Positions 33,921 through 44,526 of a stretch of 64,000 bases of DNA are shown here, piece after piece. Under the pieces are notes generated by a model. The model worked only from the letters and a program-made list of their open reading frames with translations, was not told the DNA's origin and did not search any database. A program made the position numbers and the translations under genes. Source of the stretch: Acanthosepion lycidas (Eukaryota > Mollusca > Cephalopoda > Sepiida > Sepiidae); assembly GCA_963932145.1 (NCBI GenBank), contig OZ010577.1, forward strand, positions 19,096,686-19,160,685. The letters are read 5' to 3'. The first letter of the stretch is position 1; each line of letters begins with the position of its first letter.

Positions 33921-34115
33921 ATCAATTCATGCCATACAAGGCAATAATGCCACTAAGACACAAGGGTGCTACTGGAAGTGAAAGAAAAGGATGGTAAAGT
34001 CTTAAGTAACCAGAAACCCAATCCTAAACAGGGAATAAGGGATAAAACTCTACTTCTGTTCAAAAAGCCAGGAAGGGGTTTGAACTGGATGATAGTCGAA
34101 CATCTTTGCTTTCTA
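33921..34115 (-). mobile_element. SINE-b copy
   Basis: Begins AATCAATTCATGCCATACAA (tail complement), continues GGCAATAATGCCACTAAGAC, and has the body AACCAGAAACCCAATCCTAA and AAGGGATAAAACTCTACTTC. It extends into GGGGTTTGAACTGGATGATA, whose complement has a possible B-box (CAGTTCAAACCCC). Confidence 0.7.
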
Positions 34116-34174
34116 TTTGATAATGACAGACATAAAAAATTTAAGCAATTTTGGGGCAGAAATTAAGCAATCTA

Positions 34175-34540
34175 AATCTTCTATAGGCTTTATCCCTTCA
34201 GAATGTGGGCAATCATGACACTCCACATCTTCCTATTCTTTATAGATCTCAGCAATGTTTGTCTTTTTACTATCTCTCCCATTCCTTCTCCTATCAATTT
34301 ACTCACTGTTTCCCCTCTGACCTTCAATATGCTCTGTGAGTGTCAAATTCTCATGCACTCTTTTCTCATTATGTTTCCTCTGTTTTTCTGATCCTAAGAA
34401 TACGTATCCTTTTTGTGACTATTTTCCTTAAAACTTCCTCATTGCTCACATTCTTCATCCATGATATTCTCAGCATTTTTCTGTAGAGCCATGTCTCTAT
34501 CGCTTCAAGTTTCTTCTACATCTGTGTGAAAATTATCCAG
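34175..34540 (-). mobile_element. LINE-C C-terminus
   Basis: Reverse-strand reading gives LRIS/EYHG-type, 'VSNEEVL', RNIMRKECMRI, SQSILKVRGE, SKLIGEGMGEIVKRQTLLRS and IKNRKMW-VMIAHILKG, across one or two frames. It matches the forward copy at 40.4 kb (HVSNNEVLEKMKRQLKFLGH, IMRKEGLENLIVTGDIEGKR). No RT core. Confidence 0.75.
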
Positions 34541-34660
34541 ATTTACTGGTCAAAATCCTAAAAATTGCTTATTTAAAAAGATTATGTATACACATTCATA
34601 TGTTCTTATTTTATTAGGTACAAATGGTTGAGTTGCTGTCCATGTTTTTTTTGTTTTTTT

Positions 34661-34871
34661 TTTTCCCCTTAAACAGTGAAATTAATAATAACTGGCCTAG
34701 ATCAAGTCTTACTAAAGAAAAATTATGCTTCTCACAGTAGTAAAAATATAGTAAATATAATAAACAGCAATATGTATTTACTATATTTTTACTACTGTGA
34801 GAAGCATATTTTTTCTTTAGCAGGACTTGATCTAGGCCAGTTATTATTAATTTCACTGTTTAAGGGGAAAA
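34661..34871. repeat. 211-bp palindrome (snap-back element)
   Basis: The left arm starts TTTTCCCCTTAAACAGTGAA and the right arm ends TTCACTGTTTAAGGGGAAAA. The arms are about 95 bp and nearly identical around a loop of roughly 17 bp (AATAAACAGCAATATG). Both strands therefore give similar ORFs of 74-80 codons, which are artefacts. It may be a MITE: the CCCCTTAAACAGTG ends look terminal, but no target duplication is clear because of the poly-T. Confidence 0.85.
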
Positions 34872-34886
34872 AATCAATATTTAATG

Positions 34887-35191
34887 AGGAGGCATGGTAG
34901 AGTAATGGATAGTGGCTCAGATTGAGGAATCGGAGAGCCGAGTTCGAATTCCACTCGAATCCATTATGTTCACTTACGTGCTAATAATACCCTTGGGAAA
35001 GGTATTTAATCCTCTTCTTCTCCCTCCAGCTATGGGTAAATAGCAGGACAAACTGGGTTCTATAGCCTTTCTGGTCTACCACAGAAAGAAATGGCAACCT
35101 ACTGCAGGAAAATATCTGCCTCGTCAGTCATGTATCAAAAGATACATAATATCCCCCTAAGCGTCTATCACACATAGCACATAACTGACTG
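34887..35191 (+). mobile_element. SINE-d, complete copy 1
   Basis: tRNA-like head: GGCATGGTAGAGTAATGGAT (A-box region) and GCCGAGTTCGAATTCCAC (B-box). The body has TTCACTTACGTGCTAATAAT, ATACCCTTGGGAAAGGTAT, CTCCAGCTATGGGTAAATAG and GAAAGAAATGGCAACCTACT, and the end has ATGTATCAAAAGATACAT and GCACATAACTGACTGA. The second copy at 41.45 kb has the same limits. It lies 15 bp from the palindrome. Confidence 0.85.
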
Positions 35192-35289
35192 AATTATATT
35201 TATCGTAAAATATATAAATACACTACAGTAAATATAATAAAAATAAAAGTATGTTCACAGTTGGCCAAAGAAGAGGCATTTGGTTATAT

Positions 35290-35560
35290 TTATTAATCCA
35301 CCCACGAGGATTAAATGTGGCACAAGGCCGGTTTAATGTGAGTAGCCCGCAGACTCGGCCAAAAATATGACCTTTGAACCCGCCTAGACGGGTTCAGGTC
35401 CTGTCTACCTCCCCGAAGGAAACCTTGCCCTTCGGCAAAGCTTCCTCCGAATTCTTCTCTGCATTAGAGAGTTCGGCAGAAGCCAGCCCGGAAGCTCACA
35501 AAGCACAGATGCTACACTTTGATCCTAACCGGCATTTGAACGGTATTATTCAGACTGCAT
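35290..35560. other. GC-rich patch with two hairpins
   Basis: By far the most GC-rich stretch of this size in the window. It contains GAACCCGCCTAGACGGGTTC (35376-35395), a 7-bp stem with a 6-base loop, and CGAAGG...CCTTCG (35414-35434). A forward ORF of 69 codons (35374-35583) has no recognised motif. The patch could be a structured RNA gene, an exon or part of an unknown element. Confidence 0.35.
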
Positions 35561-36719
35561 ACTGTATTTTAAAATACAAGTGACAAGTCCATACTCTCAT
35601 ATGCATACCGTCTCATCTCGTCTGAAGACGAAATATATATTCTAAGCAGACATCTAAAGAAACCATACTTATTTATACAATCATATATTTGTGAAAATTT
35701 ATGTCTTGTGCAATGTGTGAATGTAATCACTGCAGCATTTTTAATCTCGGTCTTTTCTTTCCAAAGTGAAGAACAAAAATGAAATGATTTTTCTTTGCCA
35801 TCCGCTGCGGCACCAGTCCTTTCTTCACTATTTTTTAAAAAACTTTTTCCCTTATCTTTATTTCTTTCCTCTTTGCTGATTTTTTTTTTTTTTTTTTTTT
35901 CTCTCTGATTTATTTATTTTGTGTGTACTTTTTCTTTGGCTTTATAACTCTTCACCAGCCTTGTACCACTTTATTGTAACTTTCGAATACATACATCTTC
36001 CATTACTCCAACTCTACCTACTCCACTTCCTTTCTTCTCTTTCTTCCCCTTCTCATTATTCTTTCTGCTTTACTTTTTTTCTTCTTATTCACCTCCCTTT
36101 AATTAAACTTCCCTTTCTCTCACATATAAAAACTAAAAAAGAAAAAGACTAAAAAGCAGTTGGCAGTTCCTAGTTTGTTTTTTTTAGTTAGTTTGTAAAG
36201 AGTTTTTCTTTTTTTTTTTTTTTGTAGTATATATTTTATTATCCAAACGTCATCTTTCAAGCTGATTTCCGTCTCACTCTCTTATTTTGCGTAACATGTA
36301 ACACACTTGCTGATTAATATGCGGAAGCAAAAAGAAAAGACAGCCGATGACACAGATGCAAAAAGAAAAAGTGTCAGCAGTTGGATTAGGGAGTTAAATC
36401 AACGATTTTTTTGTCAATGAAGGTAGACACTATCCCACCAATTTTTTTTTTTCTTTCTTACAAATCCTTTCCCTGTCTCTTTTTCATCTCTGGTGTCACA
36501 TGACGCTTCCTATTTCTTAAGTTTTAATAATGAATCCAAGATCTGAAAAGAGACTGCACTTTTTTTGTGAAATACATCATCATTATTATTAGAAGGGGAA
36601 AAATTTGCTTAGCATGGGAAGAGGGGTGAAGTCCTTAGGGAGCTGTTTTCCTTTCTATCTTCAAAGACACTATCTTCTTCCGTGCTATTTGATCTTCTCC
36701 CCTTGAAATGCACCGGATA

Positions 36720-36782
<63 letters not shown>

Positions 36783-38090
36783 AAAAAGTAGATGATTTTT
36801 GCAGACCCCCCCCCCACCTTCTATTCTGCTAATCACAAACATGATTGGAGTAAAAAGCTCAGTTCCTTTTTAGTTTTTAAAAGCTAGTAATTTTGTCTGT
36901 CATCCAACCTCTTGGCCTACTTGGAATCTGTTTTGATTTTTTTTTTTTTTTTTAGTTTACTTTTTTTATTTGTGTGTTTTAATCTGACATTTCTTTTATA
37001 ATAAAACAAGGATTCTTTTTTATCCACTTTCATATTTGTTGTACTAAAATACACCCACCTAACTTAATTCACTAAAAGTATAAACTGAAGTAAACGCATC
37101 TTCAATTTCCACTCTTCCCCGCCCACGCTTTATTATTTTTTTTATATTTCTTCCTTTTATAATAATTACTTAAAATCCATTCTGTCAATTCCTTAGATTC
37201 TTTTCAGGTGAAGTTAAATGTGATTTTTTTTGTTGGGTAGTTTTATTTATTCTATATTTTAAAAAGGGATATTAATTTTTATTGACATCGTTTTTTCTTA
37301 AGATAACTAATTAAGCTGCTTTTTTTTTTTGATCATTTATTTTATTCATTTGATAATTTTATTTTATTTGTTTCATTTATTTTTCATTATTTAATTGGAT
37401 TTTTCATTCATAGCAAGCTTATTTGTTGAGAAGAAGAATAAGAAAATGCATTTTATTTGAAATCCCATTTCGTAATTTTTATTTTTAATTTTGTATGTTT
37501 TCATATTTCATCTCTTATTGTTCAATTGGGATTTTCATTCATGTCTCCAAATATTAAAATCAGAGTTCTTTACATTTAGGATCATTCATAAAACAGATTT
37601 ATCTGAAATATCATCAAAAATTTTAATGATTTCTCTGTGAAGAGCATTTTTGATTGATCTCTAGGATTTTATTGTGTAGTAAAAACCTTTTGATAATTTG
37701 TCTCCGTTGTAAGTAACACATATAGACAGCTGCAGCAGCTGTTTTTGCAAAACTGACGACAAAACAAGACAAGAGTGAAAAATTGCTCACTTCCCTCTGC
37801 ATTTTGGAACATCTCAGGTATTGGGAAATGATCTCTATCTCTTTTATTGCTGCCTGGGGAGTGAGTTTATTGAAGCTGGGCGTTATATTTAACTCTGGGC
37901 TCAAATAACCTAACCAGGACAGTTTTGGGGAGCAAAGGCTGGAAACCAAAGAACCCTTAAAGTAGCAGGCCATTAATGAAAAGTAATAAAATTGACAACC
38001 CGTGGCACTTGCATCAACTCACTTTTTGAGGCAATCTATGAGAGAGAAGATTGTAGGTTCTTTTCCATACCATTAAGATAGAAACTGATA
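35561..38090. other. T-rich stretch, no element or gene recognised
   Basis: The longest part of the window without recognisable transposons. It has long T-runs (35880-35900, 36210-36224, 36938-36953). A minus-strand ORF of 116 codons at 37623-37973 has no known motif. It could be intronic or regulatory; no direct sign of either. Confidence 0.4.
36722..36778. repeat. (AT)n microsatellite
   Basis: About 57 bp of uninterrupted alternating AT. Confidence 0.95.
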
Positions 38091-38092
38091 TA

Positions 38093-38368
38093 CATGGTGT
38101 CCATAAAGTTCGGGTGCACTTTAAAAAATTTATAACTATTTGTATTTGCGATCTGTAAAAAAATGTTATAAAGTTTAATGTACCTAGTTTTAAGTATAGC
38201 TAAAATAACTAATGTAATTTCAGGCATTACTATAGTGTAAATCAGTTGGCAAATGTTTTCTGTGAACTGCAAAATCATATTACTCTTTGTATTGCTAATG
38301 ATGGAGAACATGTGGAAAAATAAAGTTATAAATTTTTTAAAGTGCACACGAACTTTATGGACACTCTG
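38093..38368. mobile_element. Mariner/Tc1-type MITE, 276 bp
   Basis: TA flanks at 38091-38092 and 38369-38370. The ends pair over about 40 bp: GTGTCCATAAAGTTCGGGTG (38097 on) with CACACGAACTTTATGGACAC (38345 on), then GCACTTTAAAAAATTTATAA with TTATAAATTTTTTAAAGTGC. The interior has no transposase. A reverse ORF across it is not meaningful. Confidence 0.8.
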
Positions 38369-38594
38369 TATCTGGTAAAGATCAAGAAGAGAGAAAAATG
38401 GTTATAGACATTTTACTACTTGTCATATAAAAAAAACACTGTCCCCTAAATGTTAAAAAGACCAAGGACTTTAGAAAGAAGAATAAGATTTAAAAGGATT
38501 TCAATTAACTTTCTCAACAACATTTATCTTTGGTCTGTATTTTTAAACTTTGCTAAATGTCAACGCTAAACATTACAAATTCAATTTTGCATTA

Positions 38595-38790
38595 ATGCCC
38601 TGAGGAAAGGCATGAATTTGTTTCTTCTCCTCCCAGCTTTAGGTTAAATAGCAGGGTTCTCTAGTCTTGGATGGCAATCAGTCTAAGTGAAAATAAATTC
38701 TAATTCTATAACCATGGAGAGGGCAACAAGAAACCACTTCATTATCTTTCTCAACAATGCATGACAGTTCACATTAAATTAATAAAAATA
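38595..38790 (+). mobile_element. Degraded SINE-d-like body
   Basis: TGCCCTGAGGAAAGGCATGA, CTCCCAGCTTTAGGTTAAAT, AGCAGGGTTCTCTAGTCTTG and GATGGCAATCAGTCTA follow the SINE-d order with many differences, then AGAGGGCAACAAGAAACCAC. The head is missing. It is an older or sister family. Confidence 0.55.
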
Positions 38791-38800
38791 AAATAATCTG

Positions 38801-38925
38801 TGGCGAGCCATGATCCCCTATGTCCTGAAGAGACATTGTATTGGCAATTCATAGATAATAAAGAAAAGGAATATGTGGAGAGCCATGATTACGTATGTGC
38901 TGAAGACACATATAAAAACAAAACA
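38801..38925 (+). mobile_element. LINE-C terminal block, duplicated
   Basis: TGTGGCGAGCCATGATCCCC then TATGTCCTGAAGAGACAT, and 75 bp on TGTGGAGAGCCATGATTACG then TATGTGCTGAAGACACAT: two successive copies of the 'LWRAMI-HVLK' end of LINE-C. Confidence 0.5.
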
Positions 38926-38984
38926 TTACAGATTCAAAGACAACATAGCTGATTTACTGTTTTTCTTTAAGTTTTTTTAAGTTT

Positions 38985-39330
38985 TTATCTTATACTATTC
39001 TTCACCCAATACAGGGCTCAAGAGCTACTCAAGGTAGAGGTTACTGAATGAGGTTGTAAGAATTGTACATTATATGACAGACAGTAGTTCACTCTAGATT
39101 GAAGAGGTTAATATTATGGTGGTTAGGGAATCCTCATCTCAGGTGTCTGATCCACCAAGCAGTAACATTTAGGAAGAAGCAGGCCAAATGGAACTTCCTT
39201 CTTACCAATGGAATACAAAGGAAATGAAGATGATTCACTCCTGTGTACATAGGATGGCGGGTCACAACTGTAAAGGTCTGTAAAATTGATTTGTTTGTTA
39301 TAATAAACAGAGACTGTCTTGATGAGCTTT
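38985..39330 (-). mobile_element. LINE-A 3' end fragment
   Basis: The reverse strand reads LQTFTVVTRHPMYTGVNHLH and IPLVRRKFHLACFFLNVTAW near 39145-39290, the LINE-A C-terminus. The UTR block AGGGCTCAAGAGCTACTCAA complements the LINE-A 3' end. Frameshifted. Confidence 0.75.
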
Positions 39331-39477
39331 CTTTTACATCTGCTTTAATCATTTGTTACTTGTCTCAATTAGTAAAAATAATAATTTCAATTGTCTGCTA
39401 GCCAGCTTCCAGCAAATTGAACATTTGAAATTAAGAATAGCCTAACAATATTGAATAATTGTTTTTATTTTTATTCC

Positions 39478-39600
39478 TCCTTCTAAAGTGCTATATTCTT
39501 TCAGTATGTAGACGATCATGGATCTCCACAGCTTCTTTTTCCATTAATATTTGTAAACTGTATATTGCCGTGATTATACCTAGAAAAGATAGTGGAGTGG
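39478..39600 (-). mobile_element. LINE-C terminal fragment
   Basis: TATTCTTTCAGTATGTAGAC then GATCATGGATCTCCACAGCT corresponds to the end of the reverse copy at 34.2 kb. Confidence 0.45.
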
Positions 39601-39639
39601 TTTCCCATTAACCTTTCCATGATTTTAATTGAATTCAGA

Positions 39640-39790
39640 GTTGTCCTTACTGCCAACTAAGTCTAGAAAACTGAGTCTGGAGATAGGGAAGAGATAGATT
39701 CATGCCTTTTTCCAAGTTTATACACTGTCTCAGTCAGAACTTGAATTTTGCTCATTGACTTCATTTGTTAATCTTACTGAAAAACTTATA
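39640..39790 (-). mobile_element. SINE-c partial copy
   Basis: AGATAGATTCATGCCTTTTT then CCAAGTTTATACACTGTCTC parallels AGATGGATTCATACCTTTCT at 26.74 kb and continues through the region of the B-box. The A-box end is degraded. Confidence 0.45.
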
Positions 39791-40164
39791 ACCAGATCTG
39801 AACTGAAAAATGTAGAATTAATATGAAGAAACATTTAAGCCTCCCTTCACTATAATTGCTGGGACTTAACTTGATTAAGATATTTTAAATGTTGTTCACA
39901 CAATTTGCATACATGTCCTCAACTGACTTGAAAGAACGAGAATTGAAAACCGGTTAACCTCTATTTTGTTATTTTCTTCTTTATTGTTGTTGTTGTTATT
40001 TCAATTCACCTCTTTAGAGTGATTTAGTTTTCTTATCCTTGAATTCCATCCCCATGTTAAGGTTAACTTTTTTGGTTGATACTGCAGGCTCTTTAGATCT
40101 ATTCATGTTTTTCAATGTTTTAAATATTCATGATGAACCCACTTTTTTTTTTTTTTATCTCCAG

Positions 40165-40660
40165 TAACAAATCTTCCTAAACTGCAAGATGGCAGAATAC
40201 ATGGTTGTTAGCAAAAGGGACATCCCAACATTCAAATTACAAATTTAAATATCTGGGAAGTGTTTTAACAGAGAATAGAAAATATGACATTGAAATCCGT
40301 AAATGCATTGTTGCCTTCCAAAAACTCAACAAAGTATAAAGAAACAGGGAAGATTTTATTGGAAACAATACTGTTATGTAATATCAGTCCTCCTCGACAA
40401 TCTGGACAATCTCTGCACAGATGAAGAAGAAACTTGAAGCAGCAGAAATGTGGTTCTTATGGAAGGGTGCTGAGAATACCATGGAATGAACATGTGAGCA
40501 ACAATGAAGTTTTAGAGAAAATGAAGAGACAGTTGAAATTTCTAGGGCACATAATGAGGAAAGAAGGCTTAGAAAATTTGATAGTGACAGGAGATATTGA
40601 AGGCAAGAGGAAGAGAGGAAAACAATACCTACCTAGTAAGCTTGAGTAAATGGATAGCAG
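40165..40660 (+). mobile_element. LINE-C C-terminal fragment
   Basis: YMVVSKRDIPTFKLQI (near 40200), LTENRKYDIEIRKCIVAFQK (near 40270), then from 40434 AAEMWF-type text, RVLRIPWNEHVSNNEVLEKM and RQLKFLGHIMRKEGLENLIV with IEGKRKRGKQ. The order is that of the post-RT part of the family. Several frameshifts. Confidence 0.8.
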
Positions 40661-41451
40661 AACAGTCAAATTCACTTTTCTTGAGTTTCACAAACAATTT
40701 GCAATACATACTGCTTCCAACCAAACCATCTCCATAGACTTCATCAGTCACCTTCTCTTATCTTGCTATCTTGCTCAAATTTAAAAGGAACAAGAGGTAT
40801 CTTGTCTGATACCATTTTTTCCTCTGAACTCTGGATGCAGAACATTCAAAATGAGTTTTCAATTGGATATTATGTCTTTTGTTTTTACAAGTGTGGACAC
40901 TGTAAAATTTTAGATACATCTAATATATTGCATATGTGAATGAATGTTTAACAAACATGATATGAAAATGATGGAAGTTAACTAATCATTCAAAAGGAAA
41001 TAAGAGGCAGTGTGGCATGTATCTCTTTTGTGCCACTTTTCTTCTTTTTTTTTTTTTTTTTTTGACAATGGTGGCAGTAAATAACATGAATCAACTACAA
41101 GCTTTGACTAATCTGAATTGGAATCAAACATCATCTGAAAAATGGAATCTTTAATAGAAGAAATGGGAATGATTGGCAGGTTGAAGCTTTTTGGCAGGGT
41201 TATGATCATGATGCGTTTCAGGTGAGTTATGAGATGAAATTCTTGTGATGACAGATTCAAAACATAAATCAAAAACACATTCATTTTTGTTGTTTAATTT
41301 TTCTATTTTTGTTGCATTTTATTGAAAAATAAGCAAAAAATCAATAATGAAAACACAAATTCCGACATCTTAAGATGCTTTTCTTTACTATAGGTATAAA
41401 TTCGATAAGAAGAATTGGCTACATGCCTAAATTTGAAATAAGTTTGGTGAA
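40661..41451. other. No gene seen
   Basis: AT-rich, with a poly-T at 41045-41063; nothing recognised. Confidence 0.4.
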
Positions 41452-41764
41452 GGGAGGCATGGTGTAGTAATTGATATCAGCTCGGATTGAGGAATCGGAG
41501 AGCCGAGTTCGAATTCCAGTCGAATCCATTACATTCACTTACGTGCTAATACCCTTGGGAAAGATATGTATCCTCTTCTCTCCACCCCCTCCAGCTATGG
41601 GTAAATAGCAGGACAAACCGGATTCTATAGCCTTGGATGGCAACTGGTCTACCGCAGAAAGAAATGGCAACTTACTACGGGGAAAAAATCTGCCTTGTCA
41701 GTCATGTATCAAAAGATACATGCTTGCCTGAGCATGTATCACGTATGGCACATAACTGACTGAC
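41452..41764 (+). mobile_element. SINE-d, complete copy 2
   Basis: Same limits as the copy at 34.9 kb: GGAGGCATGGTGTAGTAATT, GAGCCGAGTTCGAATTCCAG (B-box), CTCCAGCTATGGGTAAATAG, ATGTATCAAAAGATACAT and GCACATAACTGACTGAC. Divergence is modest, so both copies are fairly young compared with the LINE remains. Confidence 0.85.
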
Positions 41765-43509
41765 GGGTTCTTAGGATCAAATGAGATAGGCTCTCAATGA
41801 TAAGGTATGCAAATTTTGTTGAGGGATACTTATTTTCTGATTAATGCTGCTTGCTTAGAATGTAAAAATGACTTGAGTTGGTAAAAGGAACAAATATAAA
41901 ATGAAGGATAAATTAGTCAAAATGCTAAAAATTGAAAGAAGTTTAGATAACTTAAGTGTAAGTCACATGTTGAGACATTTTTATTCTTGTTAAATTGAAA
42001 CAGTTCTTGCCTCAACCAAAAACTTTTCTCTCTTATACAAGGATGGATGAATAAGTTTATAGCCTGTGTATTAAGAGATGCAATTGTTTGACAGTGCTTT
42101 CACACCACTGTGACCACATTTTCCTCTCTCACTGACAAAGGTTTGTTCATACTTGACACTAAAATGATAATACCTCTCTAGCCTTATATACTCATTGTAG
42201 TAAGTATAAATCCATTCTAATTAGTCAATAAGAAAGCATCACTATTCCTATATAGATTAGTATATACTACAGTTGCTATACAAATTTGTTAATGGTATCA
42301 TCTGTACAAATCAACCACATTTCTCCAGACAAAATTGTATTGAAAGACAATCTTTTTACAATGATATTCACTCTGTGCAAGGTCCAAGAGCCACTCGAGG
42401 TACAGCTTAGAGCAAGCTGCCACTATGCAAGGAATATAACTGTAACACAAGAGAAAATAGCTTACCTCCTGGATGAAAATGGATTCTCACATGTAAAATA
42501 TTCCCCAAAAGAAAATAGCAGCTTTATGAGTTGTATATTTAAAAATGATAGCGCACTCAGAGTTGGATACTTTCATGACAATCTCTTTCCACTGATGCAA
42601 ATTTGAACTGTCACTCAATCTATAAAAAGTTCTTAAAGAGGCAGCAGAGAGAGAGCATGACTGTGGTAACAAACAGGAGACATGTGTTCTTGCATTGTTT
42701 GACATATTACTCTGCTGGTTGAAAGAAACAGATCAAGGAACCTTATTACAAACCAGAAGAAACTGACTACAATAACTCTATACAAAAAAAAATTACAGAC
42801 CAAAAAACTTGCATATACATTTGGCAGATTATATAGTAAGATATTTTCTTATGTTCAAAAGAAAGATTTAGTAATATACAATTTTGATAGTTATTGATAT
42901 ATATATATATATATATAAAAAAATATTTCTCTATTTATCCAGTAAGGGTATTCAGCTTTACAATGTATATTCCAAGAATTTCCAAATTTAAGTCTTCTGT
43001 TTTTATTGAGATGTTCAGAAAGAAAAGTTTGGTCACTGGATATTAACCAAATCAGCCAATAGATGAAAAGTACACAAGTAGGGGAGACTGATTGAATTCA
43101 GACTGATTCTATTTGGCTGCCTTTGGGTAAAGAGCAATGCACTCTGGGAGTTCTTGGCTGTAGTTTGCTAATAAGCTCAGCAATGTCTAGCTGGTGGCTC
43201 TTGAGTAATAAGTGGCTAAATGTAGTCAGGATCTGGCCATTAGAGAATAATTGTGGCAGTTAAGACAAGAATTAGAGAAAACAAATACGTAGCTGTTTAG
43301 ATATATGCCTGTGATGGAAGAGGAAGTGCTCACAATCCTAGAGATTCAGATATGGTTAGTCATGAATAACAAAATGAAAGTTGTTATAAAAGGACATTTT
43401 TCATTGTTTTAAAACTTTTGTATGCATCAGCTATGTAGAGATATATATAAATCTATTTATAGGTTATTTACATTATTCAGTTTATATATATATTATATAT
43501 TATAGTTAT
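41765..43509. other. No gene seen
   Basis: A forward ORF of 106 codons at 42286-42606 has no recognised motif. A 42-bp patch near 42378 (CAAGGTCCAAGAGCCACTCG then AGGTA) resembles the reverse of the LINE-A 3' end. A short (AT)n lies at 42898-42916. Confidence 0.35.
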
Positions 43510-43625
43510 TATTATAGCTTTTGGAAGGCATATTTCACTATCCTAGCATGCCTTTGTATATCAATGTCACACTTTCTGTCATCTATTAAAGGCCCCCCAG
43601 AAATGTTGACTTTTGAAAAATATAT
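43510..43625 (-). mobile_element. LINE-C fragment
   Basis: TTTTGGAAGGCATATTTCAC, ATCCTAGCATGCCTTTGTAT and TGTCACACTTTCTGTCATCT parallel the 12.57-12.66 kb copy. Confidence 0.6.
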
Positions 43626-43713
43626 GTTTGAAATTTTATAACACTAAACAGCCAGTTTTAATACTGTAAGTATAAATAAATTTGAATGATCTTAATTTCA
43701 TACCTATAAATAG

Positions 43714-44119
43714 CTGTCTATATCTCTGAGATGAGGTATTTTGATTATTTACATTATTCAGACTGTTATCCTCATCTTTATTGCCATATTCACAATGTTT
43801 CTGCCTTCTTCAGGTGATTGAAATTTCAAACCGAACTCTTTATTTCATCCACTGGAGTAGATTGTTCTAGTTTTATGTGACATGCTCCTTCCAGATAGCT
43901 CAGTTATTTCCCTTTAACTCAATTCTCCAAGTTTTTTGGCTCACCACTGCCCAGTGGATAAAGGCGTTGGTTAGATTCAGGGACTAGACCCAAAGAGTTG
44001 TGAGTTCGATACCAGTTCAATACGTGGCATGGGGCACTAGAACAGTTTACCCCAGTTGACGAAATAAAGGGTTAGGTTCGAAATTCCAATCACCTGAAGA
44101 AGGCCAGGGCATACAAAAA
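43714..44119 (+). mobile_element. HP hairpin element, copy 5 (right end lost)
   Basis: Outer motif CTGTCTATATCTCTGAGATG, a full inverted left arm to about 43949 (TGGCTCACCACTGC), then the best tRNA-like head: CCCAGTGGATAAAGGCGTTG and GTGAGTTCGATACCAG (B-box). The sense arm follows and stops at AAAAAGTTGAA, joined directly to SINE-d sequence at about 44120. The left-arm hammerhead block lacks its stem II loop. Confidence 0.8.
43790..43817 (-). ncRNA. Hammerhead-like motif with deleted stem II loop
   Basis: The reverse strand reads TCAC, CTGAAGA, AGGC, then AGAAACATT and GTGA with the loop and second strand of stem II gone. It cannot fold as a hammerhead. Confidence 0.4.
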
Positions 44120-44250
44120 GTTGAATCCATTACATTCACTTACGTGCTAATACCCTTGGGAAAGGTATTAATCTTCTTCTCCCTCCAGCTATGGGTAAAT
44201 AGCAGGACAGACTGGGTTCTATAGCCTTGGATGACAACTGGTCTAGGAGA
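44120..44250 (+). mobile_element. SINE-d, 3' part without head
   Basis: Starts at GAATCCATTACATTCACTTA, immediately after where the B-box would be, and continues CCCTTGGGAAAGGTATTAAT, CAGCTATGGGTAAATAGCAG and CCTTGGATGACAACTGGTCT. It is fused to HP copy 5 with no spacer. Confidence 0.75.
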
Positions 44251-44526
44251 AGGACAACTCTGAATTCAAAATCTGTGGGGGTTGTTTGGTGACCTTGTGG
44301 CATGTAATGCACCAGGTCTTTGCATTCAGCCCTCCAAAAAGTGTGTTTGATAATCAAATCATATGTGCTGGTGTCTGGGCTGTCAGTTTCCTGGGAACTG
44401 AGCTGCTTGACCCTCATACATTGAATATGAGGGGAGAGTTCATCATTTCTACAGCATTGCATAATACTGCAATATGCAAAAAACAATTAGAAAACTTTGT
44501 TATAAATGAAATTATATGTTGTTTAT
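44251..44526. other. Sequence of unknown origin between SINE-d and Tc1
   Basis: Moderately complex (GGAGAAGGACAACTCTGAAT...). It may be the 3' part of a further SINE type. ORFs on both strands lack motifs. Confidence 0.3.

Noticed and set aside
34614-34900. Nearly identical ORFs on both strands
   Set aside because: They result from the 211-bp palindrome, not from coding selection.
37623-37973. Minus-strand ORF of 116 codons
   Set aside because: One of the longest ORFs outside obvious repeats, but it has no motif and no plausible exon boundaries; ORFs of this length occur by chance.
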